Shown here in pieces: positions 21,857 through 33,396 of a stretch of DNA of 64,000 nucleotides. Position 1 is the first letter of the stretch; every line of letters begins with the position of its first letter. The DNA comes from Pictodentalium vernedei (taxonomy: Eukaryota > Mollusca > Scaphopoda > Dentaliida > Dentaliidae): positions 378,740,718 to 378,804,717 of the forward strand of contig CM062290.1 in assembly GCA_031216915.1 (NCBI GenBank). Reading direction: 5' to 3'. The notes under the pieces were generated by a model that saw nothing but the letters and a program-made list of their open reading frames with translations, had not been told where the DNA came from and did not search any database. The translations under genes were made by a program, and so were the position numbers.

Positions 21857-23413
21857 TACTATTCAAAGTTAGCTAAGCACCAAGTACACCCAACTCCCTG
21901 TTTTACGTTTTAGCTGAAATATTGTTATGAAAAGTGTATATACTTTTTATTTAATTACATCTTTAATTATTTAAGTACAGAAATTAAGATTTTATTTGTG
22001 TTTGACATTATTTTTTAGCTTTTGAATACGTTAACCATGGAAAATGGATATTTTTGGTAAAAGAGGAAATTTTTCAATATGCCAAAAAGTTGACGGAGCG
22101 AACTGGTATGGCTTCAATATCGAGTATGAGACCCATTACTGCTAATTACAGCTTGACAACGTCTTCTCATGCTCCCCATCAGGTTCATGGGGGTCCTTTG
22201 TGGAATGTTGTTCCATCCCTGGACCAGCATGGCACCAAGCTCCTGGACAAGACGGGCTGAAATTGCAAGCTGCAACTCATTCGAGACATGTTCGATTGTA
22301 TTGAGGTCAGGGGATCTTGCTGGCCAGTCCATACGCTCAGTCCCCTCCCTCTGTCGGTACTCCACGACAGCAAGGGCAACATGAGGGCGGGCATTATCGT
22401 CCATCAGAATGAATCTATCACCCACTGCACCTGCATACAATCTGACGTGGACATCCAGGATGACACCAACATACAGTTGTGCAGTCAATGAACCACGTTC
22501 AAGGACACAGAGCTCTGTACGTCCATCCCAGCTGATGCCGCTCCAGACCATGATTGACCCTCCACCATAGCGGTCATGCTCAGCAATGTTGGCTTCATGG
22601 AATCGCTCTCCCGGTCTTCTCCATACCCTAGAACGCCTATCTGTGTGGTCTAGGCAGTACCTTGACTCGTCTGTAAAAAATACATGTCTCCAATCTTCTC
22701 TGGTCCATCCAACGTGGTCCATGGCCCATTCATATCGTGCCTGGCGGTGGTTCTGGGACAGCGGAATGCGAATACATGGTCTTCTCGATCGGAAACCACC
22801 TTCGTGCAACTTTGCTCGGATAGTATGCGTCGAAACATTTACCCCGGATCCATTCTGAAGGTCACTACAAAGCTGGGGTGCTGTGACAAAGCGATTCCTA
22901 CGGGCCTGAATGATCAAAAACCGGTCTTCAGCTGCAGATTTTACCCTGTCTCTGCCACTACCATGCCGTCTTACTGGTGTGCCATACTGCTGAAATCTTG
23001 CCCAAGCTCTGGTGATCACCGTATGGTGCGCACCAAGGGCTTCACCAACCTGATGGGTAGCCCCTTGCTCAACCATCCCTGCAGCTCGCCACATTTCTGC
23101 TTCAGACAAATGTCTTCTTACATTTGCATTTGCCATATTCAATCATTAAAGCACAGGGGTTTGTGTTGAAATGAAGATTGAATACCCTACACATGTCATG
23201 TACATGTAGATAGAAAACGAAAACATCATGAAAATCAGGGGGTACATGCTTTCCACGACTGTCACGAAAACTCTGCCTGTCAAGAGAGCTAAACACTGGT
23301 GACCATCTCAATACATTCCTCAATCATATCCACCAAAAATATCGCAAATTTGTCACAAGCAAATTTCACAATAATGAGCCAAATATTTGGTGCTTAGCAA
23401 ACTTTGGGTACTA
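21857..23413 (-). mobile_element. Full-length Tc1-like transposon
   Basis: Terminal inverted repeats (TACTATTCAAAGTTAGCTAA at the left, complement of ..AGCAAACTTTGGGTACTA at the right) with TA at each edge enclose one transposase gene. Length about 1.56 kb, normal for Tc1. The exact outer base is uncertain by a few nucleotides. Confidence 0.88.
22114..23142 (-). CDS. Tc1-family DD34E transposase, intact
   Basis: A 342-residue uninterrupted protein starting MNMANANVRRHLSEAEMWRA. The N-terminal third is the paired-type helix-turn-helix DNA-binding region (VGEALGAHHTVITRAWARFQ; RRHGSGRDRVKSAAEDR). The catalytic residues are the Asp in VFFTDESRY, the Asp in LMDDNARPH and the Glu in SPDLNTIEHV, with 34 residues between the last two, hence DD34E. 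The length is typical. One departure is SNEL where most relatives have WNEL just after the Glu. The element moves DNA by cut and paste into TA. The intact frame implies recent activity or recent arrival. The deleted relative at 3831-4317 is non-autonomous. Confidence 0.93.
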   Translation of the reverse strand: MNMANANVRRHLSEAEMWRAAGMVEQGATHQVGEALGAHHTVITRAWARFQQYGTPVRRHGSGRDRVKSAAEDRFLIIQARRNRFVTAPQLCSDLQNGSGVNVSTHTIRAKLHEGGFRSRRPCIRIPLSQNHRQARYEWAMDHVGWTREDWRHVFFTDESRYCLDHTDRRSRVWRRPGERFHEANIAEHDRYGGGSIMVWSGISWDGRTELCVLERGSLTAQLYVGVILDVHVRLYAGAVGDRFILMDDNARPHVALAVVEYRQREGTERMDWPARSPDLNTIEHVSNELQLAISARLVQELGAMLVQGWNNIPQRTPMNLMGSMRRRCQAVISSNGSHTRY

Positions 23414-23837
23414 TGTATATGTTAAATACCTAAGAATTTGCCTTTGAAGTGCTGCTCTGTCAAAATTGCTCATATTAATTAATTAAGACCATGTTGTTGC
23501 CAGAGATGCTCCCCCAATAAAAAACCCAACAAGACAAAAACAAAAGTATATATTCCACTACAAATCATTTCCCTCATAAAAAGTTACCAGATACAATCTG
23601 TGGGGCAGCATTTTCAATTTGTTTTCTGCAGGAGGCCAACATATCACCCCTACCCGAACTTACTTAGCTTCACATAGTCCTGACCAGGGACATCCGGTCC
23701 CTACCCACTCCTCAAACTTCTCTTAAGGCTCCAGGTAAATCTGAATGGGTCTAATTTTCTTTTTTTTTCTCTGCGGAGGGCCGCAGTCCAACCCGTATCG
23801 GATGGGGAACACCATCTGTCCGACTCATGCTCATTCT

Positions 23838-24406
23838 CTCGGTCCTAACTAAAACCCTCATATCGTCACTGCTTCCTCCCACTCTATCGTTCTGCCAGCA
23901 TGACTCCCTAGTCCTAACTAGAACCCTCCTGCCGTCACCACTTACACTTACTATATCGTTACTCCAGCATGACTCCCGCCCTAGACCTTACTAGAACCCT
24001 CTCGTCGTCACTACTTCCCCCACTATATCGTTCTGCCCGCATGACTCCCTAGTCCTAACAAGAACCCTCCTGTCGTCACCACTTCCACTTACTATATCGT
24101 TCCTCCAGCATGACTCCCGCCCTAGACCTTACTAGAACCCTCTCGTCGTCACTACTTCCCCCACTATATCGTTCTGCCCGCATGCCTCCCTAGTCCTAAC
24201 AAGAACCCTCCTGTCGTTACCGCTTTAACCTAATGTATCGTTCTGCTCCTATGATTCCCTAGTCCTAACTAGAACCCTCCCGTCATCGCTTCCACTTCTA
24301 TATTGTTCTGCCAGCACGACTCCCCAGTCCTAACTATAACTCCCCCCCCCTCCCCCCGTCCGTCACCGCTTTCTCACACTATATCGTTCTGCCCGTATGG
24401 CTCCCC
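23838..24406 (+). repeat. Minisatellite, about 8 x 70 bp
   Basis: C-rich tandem units each carrying TAGAACCCTC.. then CGTCAC..CTT, CACTATATCGTTCTGCC and ATGACTCCC. Units alternate in two types, so that two unit pairs (from about 23912 and about 24051) are nearly identical, a higher-order dimer. Confidence 0.88.
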
Positions 24407-24865
24407 CACCAATAAACAGTCCTGTATGGCTACATTTTTAAGTAAATCACACATTATACTCTTTTGAAGGGTTGAGGTAGCGAATTGGTCATAGAGTCTA
24501 TTACTTGTTTGAGGAGTGGTGAGTTGAATTCCAGCTAGGCTGATTTGCGTTATGTGATTAACAATGGAGGTGGAAATTGGATGGAGTGGAGCTCTAGGGA
24601 TCAATCACCCAATCATATATTATGGACTCCCTTCTCAATCAACGTTTATTTTTTAGTATTCTTTATCCCTTTGCTTAACCCAAATATTAGACGTCGCTTG
24701 GCAAAATATTATAGAATGACTAAATATTTTAGAATATTTTTTGTCTCAAAAACATAGATTTTCTCACTTGAATGAAATGAGCACAACGATGGTCCGGCCT
24801 GAGAATGAAAAATGATATATAGAATTGCTGTTTGCCTGATTCTCAGGTTTTGATGAGTGCGATTT

Positions 24866-25112
24866 TTAACCTCGAAACTAACAAGACCGATTTTTCGGTC
24901 CAAGGCATAATTTCGTCTCTTTGTTGTCTTATTAAAAGAGGTCTATACACGGGGCATTGGTGATAAAATAATAACTGTAGTCTGCAGCCGTACAGCAGCA
25001 GACAACAGTTATTATTTTAGCCTTCCTGAATAATGATACTGAACTGACTCATCTCACTGTAAGTGTAGACAAAGGCAATACCATTACAGGCAACGATTAT
25101 TCAAAGGGTTAA
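24866..25112. mobile_element. piggyBac-like MITE family 3, copy 2
   Basis: TTAA-flanked; ends with TTCAAAGGGTTAA. Shares ACCGATTTTTCGGTCCAAGG and the AAAATAATAACTG..CAGTTATTATTTTA hairpin with the copy at 18459. Confidence 0.82.
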
Positions 25113-25646
25113 GGGTAGTGTGTGTGTGGTGTGGGGATGGTGGTGGTGGTGATGATTTGGTGATGCCTTCTACTTCGGTCACCTTTCATTCCGAATTCAA
25201 GCTTTCGGTTTGAAAAGTCTTGCAAATAGACCGAACCGATTGGTGGTGGAAATCAGTGACGAAATACAGCTATATTTGTACACATTTGCAGGTAAAATAT
25301 ATTACAGAAGTGTCTACGTATTGAAACATCTCCAAGATCTCAATTGTTTGCACTCATGTCTGATCATATAGCATGACTGTGGACTTAAGTGAGTAGGTGT
25401 GCACATGGTGTGGGTTGGCACTTTTCGTCTTTAAATACTCATTGTGCTGACGCCTCTGGTTGAAAGCATCGCATGTTTTCGCGCTCGCAATAGAGCAAGT
25501 AAGGTTGAGTATCTTACGTATAGACACATCACAGGCAACGCTGAACTGATCCGAACTTACGACTTCTTAATGCTTGCTCGAGACGCTAATCAAAAACTAT
25601 CATCGATCTATAACTGCCTATGGATGCTATGGTTTTATTATCTTAC

Positions 25647-25819
25647 CAGTATCATCCGTGTATTCACAGACAAAATTTGTTTGATTTTCTTCTCGTGTAA
25701 CACTCCATTCTCTACCATATTTCAGCAGGTATGTATTCTGTTTGTGCCACTCCGTATTGTAAAACCAAGGAAAACGTGTTTCCGAACCATTAGCCATGTC
25801 CACCATTACCATCTTCGGG
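25647..25819 (-). CDS. CTLD second-half exon (module 2)
   Basis: Exon of the minus-strand gene. Acceptor TTTACTAATCAG, donor GTAAGATAA, entry phase 2, exit phase 1, 173 nt. It reads MANGSETRFPWF, NTEWHKQ, NTYLLKYGREW and NFVCEYTDDTG. This matches the C-terminal half of a C-type lectin-like domain (NGS, a W near the long loop, Y-L-L strand, terminal CEY). Only the final Cys is present. The canonical second disulfide, EPN/QPD and WND are missing, so calcium-dependent sugar binding is unlikely. The next exon (13038-13188) is 12.5 kb away across the largest intron, which contains a whole gypsy element and an intact Tc1 transposase gene. Confidence 0.82.
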
Positions 25820-26119
25820 CTGATTAGTAAACATAAAATAATATAAATTATTTATTAGATGTGATTTTCTTTCCCATAACTGCCCATTACCAAACTCGGC
25901 TGATATGGCTTCAAAGTTGCCTGATATGAACCAAACTGGAGTTGTCCGACTTCAAGCATTATTGTTTACATAAAGAATGATCGTTTGTTTTTATCTATTT
26001 ATTGAGTTATGAACCCCCCAACAACAAAGGCCAAACTCTGTAAATGGGCGAGCCCCCCCCCCCCCCCCCGAGTCGCAAACTTCAGACAATGTTACCGCCA
26101 ATTCATCACAATTCATCAC

Positions 26120-26387
26120 AACAACGAACATTACGTTGAGAGTGTATTATCACTAAATCATCCGCAGAGTGGAGATTCCACCCAAGCAATGATTGAAAAT
26201 TTGTTGCAAAGCCAAACCAGCACAAGCAAAGTTTCAGCCAATGGACCTCCGGGTGAAACCAGGAGGTCCATTGGCTGAAACATTGCTTGTGTTTTAGTCG
26301 ATATGTACAAAATTTGAAAGTTATAGCTTGGGTGGTAACTCCACTTCGCGGTGATTTAGTTACAATCCACTCTCCACGTACTGCATA
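26120..26387 (-). mobile_element. TA-flanked MITE family D, copy 2
   Basis: Reverse orientation. CACTCTCCACGTACTG lies at the right end and the GGACCTCCGGGT..ACCAGGAGGTCC hairpin in the middle. The left terminus is degraded. Confidence 0.75.
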
Positions 26388-26566
26388 TGACTATCAATGG
26401 AAGACATATACAGGAAAGTTATCTCCCCTTAACTTCCGACAGCTGTCAGTAAATTTAACACTTTGGGTATGAGAATTTCATATACAAATTGTAATTTCAA
26501 AATGTTAGTGAATTTGTATCATCAATGTGCATATCATTTCACAAAGCATTTGTTTGTAAAGCGGTA

Positions 26567-27228
26567 GGGGGCGCGGTGGCTCGGTGGTAGACTGTTGGAC
26601 TTCTATGCTAGAGGTCCCGAGTTCGATTCCCATCCGGGACGACCCGCGTTACAGTTAAAACTAGAAGTCCTGCCACGAACTGTGCGCTTATCTAGGCTTA
26701 ATTGCGTGTAAGAATTGCGCGCAATTGCCATATCGAATGGCATCCAAAGCACGGCAGGTTCTCCTGGTTACTCATAGCAGACACACACAATGTTTCTGCC
26801 AGTGGACCTCCGGGTTACCCGGAGGTCCATTGGCTGAAACATTGCTTATGCATAGGCCATATGTACAGAATTTGACAGCTTTACTGTGGTCATAACGCGC
26901 AAATTAACGCACATATCGACGTGCTATTTGTGCGCATTTCCTGACAGGACTTCTAGTTTTAACTGTATGTCATTGGGCAAGGCACTTTATCCCGGGTGCC
27001 TACATGGGCGCACGATGACGCCGTGTACTAAGGCGTGTGCACGTCGATGGTGTACATGTCTTCAGCCGCTGTAAATCTGCTTGAGCAGAGCTTGAGCAGA
27101 ATTAGAATGTTGAGAAGCTGACAGTTTCTCGTCGTTGTTCTCTCCGGGTACTCGGCTTCCCTCGCTCGTAAAACTGTCAGGGTCACGATTAGACCTTAAA
27201 CACCAATAAATAATAATAAATAAATAAT
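26567..27228 (+). mobile_element. tRNA-derived SINE, split by a family A MITE
   Basis: The head carries RNA polymerase III boxes: A box TGGCTCGGTGG (26577-26587) and B box GTTCGATTCCC (26621-26631). The body resumes after the MITE with GGGCAAGGCACTTTATCCCG and ends ACCTTAAACACCAATAAATA, an A/T-rich tail. The MITE at 26650-26967 interrupts it. Confidence 0.85.
26650..26967 (+). mobile_element. TA-flanked MITE family A, copy 4 (inside a SINE)
   Basis: TA-CAGTTAAAACTAGAAGTCC and complement, perfect central GGACCTCCGGGTTACCCGGA hairpin. Confidence 0.93.
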
Positions 27229-27596
27229 GTAGAGCGGTATAAAAATTCAAAAGCTGTTTTTTTACCCAATCAGTTGGAACGTTTGACTTTTTTCTGAAAC
27301 CCGTTTAAAAAGAAGAAAAAGTCGTTTTCATCATCTGATGTTCTGTAAGTTTTTTTCTGTTCATTATATCAAGAGTGTGAGCAAAGTGACATACAATACA
27401 GACACTGTCCATTCTCTTAATATAAAAGCACAGAAGATGAGGTTTGCTAATTAGTTTCATGGGGAAAAAAACTGGCAAATTACTGTGAAACCACATTTGT
27501 TCAAAGAGCCAAAATAGATGTTTAGTGTTGATATGTGTACAACTGACAGATATTCCTAAACGCCCCAATTAGCTTGCCATAAAAAGCCAAGTTTCT

Positions 27597-27675
27597 CTTT
27601 TGTAACTTTTAATAAGCGAAAACAACAGACAGCTTAAAGAGTTGTCTGTTGTTTTTGTTTATTAAAAGTAACAAA
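27597..27675. repeat. Hairpin with about 34-bp arms
   Basis: TTTGTAACTTTTAATAAGCG..CAACAGACA pairs with TGTCTGTTG..TTATTAAAAGTAACAAAA around an 11-base loop. Confidence 0.75.
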
Positions 27676-27897
27676 AGCAAAACTCGACTTTATCTGCTGA
27701 TGTCATAGGTGTTTTCTCAACAATTACTTGCTTCTTAATTTGCACTTCCTCGCCTAATAATTAAAAGGCAGATAACTTTATCGAAAATCGATTTTTATGA
27801 CGAAAAACATCAGGGATGACAAAATTCAAATTTTCTGTCACCGTTTGTGATTATTTATTTCATATAAAGTTGACCGTTCCTTATATCAAGTTTCTTT

Positions 27898-28107
27898 TTA
27901 ACCCTTTGAACCCGGTCGGCCGCTTTTCCGACCAAGAACATGATACGTCATAATGTCATTAAATAGGACAGCTGTTCAGTAAACGTATGGGCCCCGAGGC
28001 TGCACGTTGACATTATTGATTGGTCTACCCCAAATAATGAATATGGACTATTCTAATTGCTGCCATTAAACAGGCATGGGAGATACCACTAGAGTTCAAA
28101 GGGCTAA
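27898..28107. mobile_element. piggyBac-like MITE family 2
   Basis: Ends TTAACCCTTTGAACCCGG and AGAGTTCAAAGGGCTAA. The left hairpin arm is partly deleted. Confidence 0.82.
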
Positions 28108-28337
28108 CCCTACCAAACGGTACGGATAAATTTTGGAGAAACTTCATTGGTAGGTTAGTGGACTGCAAATAAACAACAGCTTAAGAGGATTATGAGAGAA
28201 CTCATGTCTCAGCTAGTATTGTGTTTGTTGACTCAAGATCTTGAATTAAGAAATGAGTCGGAGTTGGATTGGAAATAAAGTTTTTTTGAAAATAATCAAA
28301 TTGAGTAAAACGCCGATTTGAGTCTATTTTTTAGAAA

Positions 28338-28568
28338 TACAGTACGAACGCCGCAGACTGATTACTTTCCACGTGTGGTCAATATTTCTTTTGACGCAAT
28401 AATATTAGATTCCAAACACTAATTATAGGAATAATCATCAAAACTTTCGTCAACGAAGCAGCGGGTGCTTCATTAATTAAAATTTTGCTGGTGATGATTT
28501 TATTACCTGGTAAATGCATGCGTGGACATAGCTGGCCGCACGTGGATTGCCGGCGACTGCACAGTTTG
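28338..28568 (-). mobile_element. TA-flanked MITE family C, decayed copy
   Basis: Reverse orientation of 29830-30073. Shares CCAAACACTAATTATAGGAA and CTTCATTAATTAAAATTTTG. Ends are degraded. Confidence 0.65.
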
Positions 28569-29145
28569 GAGTCTGGTTCTACTAAAATATAAAATATAAG
28601 TTTCTCGAGCAAAACTTTACCTAACTTAATGGTCGTACCCAATTTTATACATGCGTCGTCCACCTCAAGTTGTTTTAGATGAAGGAATAAGTACGCATTT
28701 TTTAGATGCGTTCAGTTTACATGGATTTTTTCTCTTTATTATCCACTGTATTGTTTAGGGTGCGTGGATAAGAAGGTCAAAAAGAATAACGGAACATGGC
28801 AATGTTTGAATTGTTTGAGTTTTGTGAAATAGGGTGATTCATGCAACTCCAATTCAGCGGAAATACCTTTTTGCTGAAATACTGAAGGAAAGAGCTGGGT
28901 GATTTTGTTTCGACAGAGCGTCACATAAAAAATATTTCACCAGCAAAGGTGAAGTAAATGTATATAACATTTCCCTACCAATTTTAACCCTTTCAGGTAT
29001 GGAATCCATAATTTTTTATTGACAAAACAAATAACAGTCGTCGAAGGGAGGATAAAATTAACAATAAATTAGTATTGAGTTTCCGAAAAAATGTAATTCT
29101 ACAGCTCAGCAGAGATGTGGAATTAAAGCAATATTGAATCTCCCT

Positions 29146-29389
29146 ATAACCCTTTATCTAACACGAAAAGCAGACAACACTTGTAAATAAAATTCTTGAA
29201 TAACTAATTTTATTTTATTTTTTGTCTCAAAAACATAGGTTATGACCCCTTATTGGAATGAGCTCGTTCCAATGAGGGGTCATAACCTATGTTTTTGAGA
29301 CAAAAAATGAAAAAAATAATGAAAATCAATTGGCAATTTTTGAGAATAGCGCTGGCCGGTTTTGGGCGTTACGTTGGGTAAAAAGTTAA
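29146..29389. mobile_element. piggyBac-like MITE family 1 (subfamily b)
   Basis: Central AACATAGGTTATGACCCC hairpin. Ends ACCCTTTATCTAACACG and ACGTTGGGTAAAAAGTTAA. Confidence 0.88.
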
Positions 29390-29829
29390 AAACAGAAAGA
29401 ATTCACACCTTTTGCCGTACAGAGTAATGTATGAATCGATACCACCCAGTGCCACTGTTGAAATGGATAAAACTGGCCACCTCCTTAATAGAGTAGCTTC
29501 CGCGATGAACTAGACGGGGCCCCCACAGAGCATGACTCGCACCCAGTCCAGCATTTTCTAAAAGCATACAGACCACACATATCTCTAAATTCCAACTGTG
29601 GCTTTTAAGGATGTTTTAAACTTCACCTAAAATGGTTTAAAGCTTTCCTCTCTAACATAGCTTATTTCCCCAAAACGGAACGAGCTCTGATTTTGAATAA
29701 AAATGAATGAAAATATTGAAAATGTTCAGTTATTTATCAACATCGCCTTCTATTCGTGTAAGGTAAATGGTTAAAACAAATCTTTTTACAACACACACGT
29801 AATGTTTTTCGGTGAAGTTGCACTTACAT

Positions 29830-30073
29830 TACAGTCGCCATGGACTGTTCGTAATCCACGCGTGGGCAATCATGTCCACGAACGCGTTTACCAAGTAATA
29901 AAAATCATCAGCAGCAAAATTTTAATCAATAAAGCACTGGATTCTACCCGGCGCTTCATTAATTAAATGTTTGATGATTCTTTCTATAATTAGTGTTTGG
30001 AATCTCATAGTATTGCGTGCGTGGAAATAATGCCAGTCGTTAAATGTGATTAGTCCACGGCGGCCGAACTGTA
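29830..30073 (+). mobile_element. TA-flanked MITE family C, copy 2
   Basis: TA-CAGTCGCCATGGACTG at the left and CGGCCGAACTG-TA at the right, with a CTTCATTAATTAAATG centre. Tc1/mariner-type signature. Confidence 0.82.
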
Positions 30074-31800
30074 TGGTGACCTAGCATTATCAGAAGTTAA
30101 TTATTTCAGCGAAAATCTGTCTATTCTAAATTTGAATATTGCCCAGAAAAGATTGATTCATTCCTCTGTATTTTGAAAATGTTGCACATTATATGCGTAC
30201 TGCTAGTTTGAGATACTTGGCCAGTGAGATTTTCCCTTGAATATCAGTTGAATCGAGTAGAATGTTACAAGGATCTAATCACGTTTAATAAAAGTCATCA
30301 GCACACAAAAAAATAATAACGAAAACAATACAATACATCCATGCAAAGGTATTAGCAAGTTGCCAGACTAACCCCTGACACATATTAGCTAATTTCCCAA
30401 GGTAAAAAGTTAGGTTAGTAATGTAGAATGAGTTAAAAAACGACGATTGCACTGTCATACAGACGAAGAGTGTTCACCACGAAATGCTTTTATCACAACT
30501 GTTGATTTATTTAATGAACTCTGTATTGGCAGTGCATTGCTATGTGATGCCGTATTGCCCTGTATTTGCAGTGCACGCACATGTGATGTTCTTTTCCAAT
30601 GAAAACCAGATGACCATGTGGTATATGCCATGAATACCAGCCAATCACGTGGTGTTCGAAAATAGCGTTTCGATATGACCTACTGCACCTGATTCTCCGG
30701 TATATGTTTAGATATTCCTTTACATTCTATAAATAGAGAATTTCCGATGCATATTTTGTTTCCGCAGTTTGATATGACATTGTAATTCATCTGTTAAATT
30801 TGACCTCGTTGTTCTTTCTGAACATTTGATTTAATTGGCTGAGAGTCGGTCGATCTAATCTCAGGTAAATTCACGCTTACCATGCTCTAATTACAGGAAG
30901 CGGGTCAATTAGAACATGTCTGTATCTATGCTACGCCAGAGCAACGGCACTAAGCCGATCCTGTGACAGATCGAACACACCCCGATGTTGTTTTCTGTAA
31001 ATTCGATCATGGCAAATAGACCGATATCAAAAAATGACTCTTTTTATTGCTTTTCTTCAAATAAAGCGGGCTTGGAGACTTTTTCTCTTCGTTCATAAAT
31101 GGTTTTCCATAGTCAAATTCCCAAATGTCTAACTCAACAAGAGACATTTATCTCCAAATTAAAATCGTATCCCAAAGGAGATGGTCCGAGAGTAAAGGCG
31201 TTTCTGTTCAAACTTTGGGTTTTTCAATAGTGTGGTTTGCTGATGAGATGACTTGGTTTCCTAACCGGGAATAGAGTATTTCTATTTTCATCAAGGGAGT
31301 AAAACTTAACAATTTAAATACGATTTGTCACCCGTGGGATGACAAAAAAAAGTTTCTCATGTGCAAATCTACCATGTGCTGCTCGTGAAGTCGATGAAAT
31401 TTGCACGAATCTACTTGTTTCATCAGCTGAAGTATTTCGAACAATCATAATTCAATTTTTAAAACGACCACACAGGGTGGATTACAGCCTGGCAAAAACT
31501 TTCAAACATCTAGAACGATTAAATGAAATAACAAACAAAGCTTTAGATAATGTCCTCCAATTTCAAGACATAGTTTCATTATTGAAACTCTGCTTATGAC
31601 TATGATGCTTGTTCGCGAGATTTCAACTCAAACTTCAACTCGAATGCGTTTTCATTGCAAACTTCATTCCATGTAGTCAAGTACTGAATTATGATTATCC
31701 AAATTATTATCATTCGTAAAAGATGAGATGACAAATTGATCACGTGCGTAAAAATTGTTTCACCATTGATTGATTTTGAACAATATGTTTAAATTCACAT
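30074..31800. other. Intron; one unassigned 86-codon open frame
   Basis: No repeat was recognised. The plus-strand frame 31339-31599 (VFRTIIIQFLKRPH, TFKHLERLNEITNKALDNVL) has a helical, charged composition that could be coding, but no family fits and no splice sites are obvious. Confidence 0.3.
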
Positions 31801-32139
31801 TATATATTTATTTATTGGTGTTTAAGGTCACATATTTCTGAACAATGGATAATCATGACCGCGACAGTTTTATGGGTGGAGGAAGCCGGAGTACCCGGAG
31901 AGAATCACCGAACAACGGCGAGCAACTGTCAGCTCCCCAACATGCTGACTCCACACAAGCAGGGTTAGCATTGGTTGGAGACAGGTGCACCGTCGACGTG
32001 CAGTACGCCTTAGTACACAACGCCACCGTGCCCCCACTTGGGCAATGGGGGTGAAGTATCTTGCCCAAGGACGCAACGCGGTTGCCGCAGGTGGGATTCG
32101 AAGCCTGCACCTCTACACGCTGGGCCACCGCGCCCCCTT
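31801..32139 (-). mobile_element. Complete tRNA-derived SINE
   Basis: Minus strand. The head GGGGGCGCGGTGGCCCAGCG contains the A box, GGCTTCGAATCCC the B box, then a conserved body with GGGCAAGATACTTCACCCCC and an A/T tail (TATTTATTTATTGG on the plus strand). About 338 bp, a long SINE. Confidence 0.85.
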
Positions 32140-32225
32140 AAATTCACAATTCGGCTGCCTTGATAAAACAGGAATACCTTATTCCCGGATAAGAAATCCA
32201 GTAGTGCCAAGAGCTGAACAACGTT

Positions 32226-32455
32226 TTAACCCTTTAAACACGAGCGGTCTTTTTTCCAGCCAGGAACATGATACGTTATAACATCATTAAATAGGATGGC
32301 TGTTCAGTAAATGCGTGGGGTATTTCAATCAATATTTTCAACGTGCAGCCCCGAGGCTGCACGTTAAAAATATTGATTGGAATACCTCAAATAATGATTA
32401 TGGGCTCTTCTAATTGCCGCCATTGAACTGGCGTGGAAGAGTTCAAAGGGTTTAA
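32226..32455. mobile_element. piggyBac-like MITE family 2, full hairpin
   Basis: TTAACCCTTTAAACACGAGC to GAGTTCAAAGGGTTTAA. The centre ACGTGCAGCCCCGAGGCTGC pairs almost perfectly. Confidence 0.88.
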
Positions 32456-32479
32456 ATAACAAGAGTTTAAACAAAAGGT

Positions 32480-32718
32480 CTTCTCCTCCTACTTTAAAGT
32501 CATCTCCGAAGTGATTCGATTCTGATGTTACACGTCGAATCAGCGAAACAGAGAGCTGATTGCGTTGGCAGTCGTACATCTATAGAATGTAAAAAAAATC
32601 AGTTATATATATCGTGTCCTTCTGCTTCAAATTAATCCCCGAAGTGATTCGATCTTTATGTTACGTCGAATCAGCGAAGCAGAACGTTGTTCGCAGTGCG
32701 TTATGCATAGAATGTAAA
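32480..32718. repeat. Diverged tandem duplication, about 130-bp unit
   Basis: Both halves contain CCGAAGTGATTCGAT, ACGTCGAATCAGCGAA and ATAGAATGTAAA. Confidence 0.7.
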
Positions 32719-33054
32719 CAGAATAAAAATGGTAGGGGAATCAATTATAGCCAGATGTGTCAATAAACGACGTTCGATTATCACATAATCAACTGATATT
32801 CTCGGGGTTGGGAAAAGTCACACTTAACTGGAATTCATGGGAAAATACATTGTCAATAGAGTTCCTCATGACGAAATCTTCAACTGAGGTGTAAACGTTG
32901 GATGATCGAACTTTTGACACGATGGGTGTAATGGCCATAGCTATCATTGGAATATTTGGAATAAAAAAAGGTTTTCAATCAAACAACTTGGTGTAGTCTA
33001 TTCAAAGATTCCCCGACATGACTTCAGATTCTAACACAAAATGTGTGTCAGTGA

Positions 33055-33357
33055 AGAGACAACTCCTTCGGCCAATTAGGTCTGGAAGCTGGATATAACC
33101 GCAGACCGATTCGCCCGCAAACACTCGAGCTGATTGTGTCCAAAGGACGCAATCGACTCACGTTGTACGTTTTCCGGGCGAAATCCGTCTTTGGTATGCC
33201 TGCCAATTCAATCTTCTTGCTTTTGGGCGAAGATAATCGGCCTGGGGTCTCTCTGCTAACAACGTGCGGACGTAATCGATCCAATGGGCTTCTCAGACTA
33301 ATTCGGTCGAAACACGTACCAGGATATTCTTCCAGTGCAGCCGTATACCAAACATAA
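33055..33357 (+). CDS. Unassigned open frame, about 100 codons
   Basis: More GC-rich than its surroundings and open in one plus-strand frame from after a possible acceptor (TGTGTGTCAG) to a TAA: NSFGQLGLEAGYNRRPI, LELIVSKGRNRLTLYVF, NSIFLLLGEDNRPGVSLL. It contains no tryptophan and matches no family I know. It lies 40 bp from a CTLD exon on the opposite strand. It could be an exon of another gene, a retroelement piece or chance. Confidence 0.25.
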   Translation, partial: RDNSFGQLGLEAGYNRRPIRPQTLELIVSKGRNRLTLYVFRAKSVFGMPANSIFLLLGEDNRPGVSLLTTCGRNRSNGLLRLIRSKHVPGYSSSAAVYQT

Positions 33358-33396
33358 GTAATGCTAGGTTAGATCATAATAGCTTAAGGTACATAC

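Noticed and set aside
22684..23169. 161-codon plus-strand open frame
   Set aside because: Antisense to the intact Tc1 transposase.
26567..26640. Possible functional tRNA gene (A and B boxes present)
   Set aside because: The boxes are part of a SINE head that recurs at 31801-32139 and elsewhere; no cloverleaf with paired acceptor arms was seen.
28338..28663. 94-codon minus-strand open frame
   Set aside because: Lies largely within a family C MITE.
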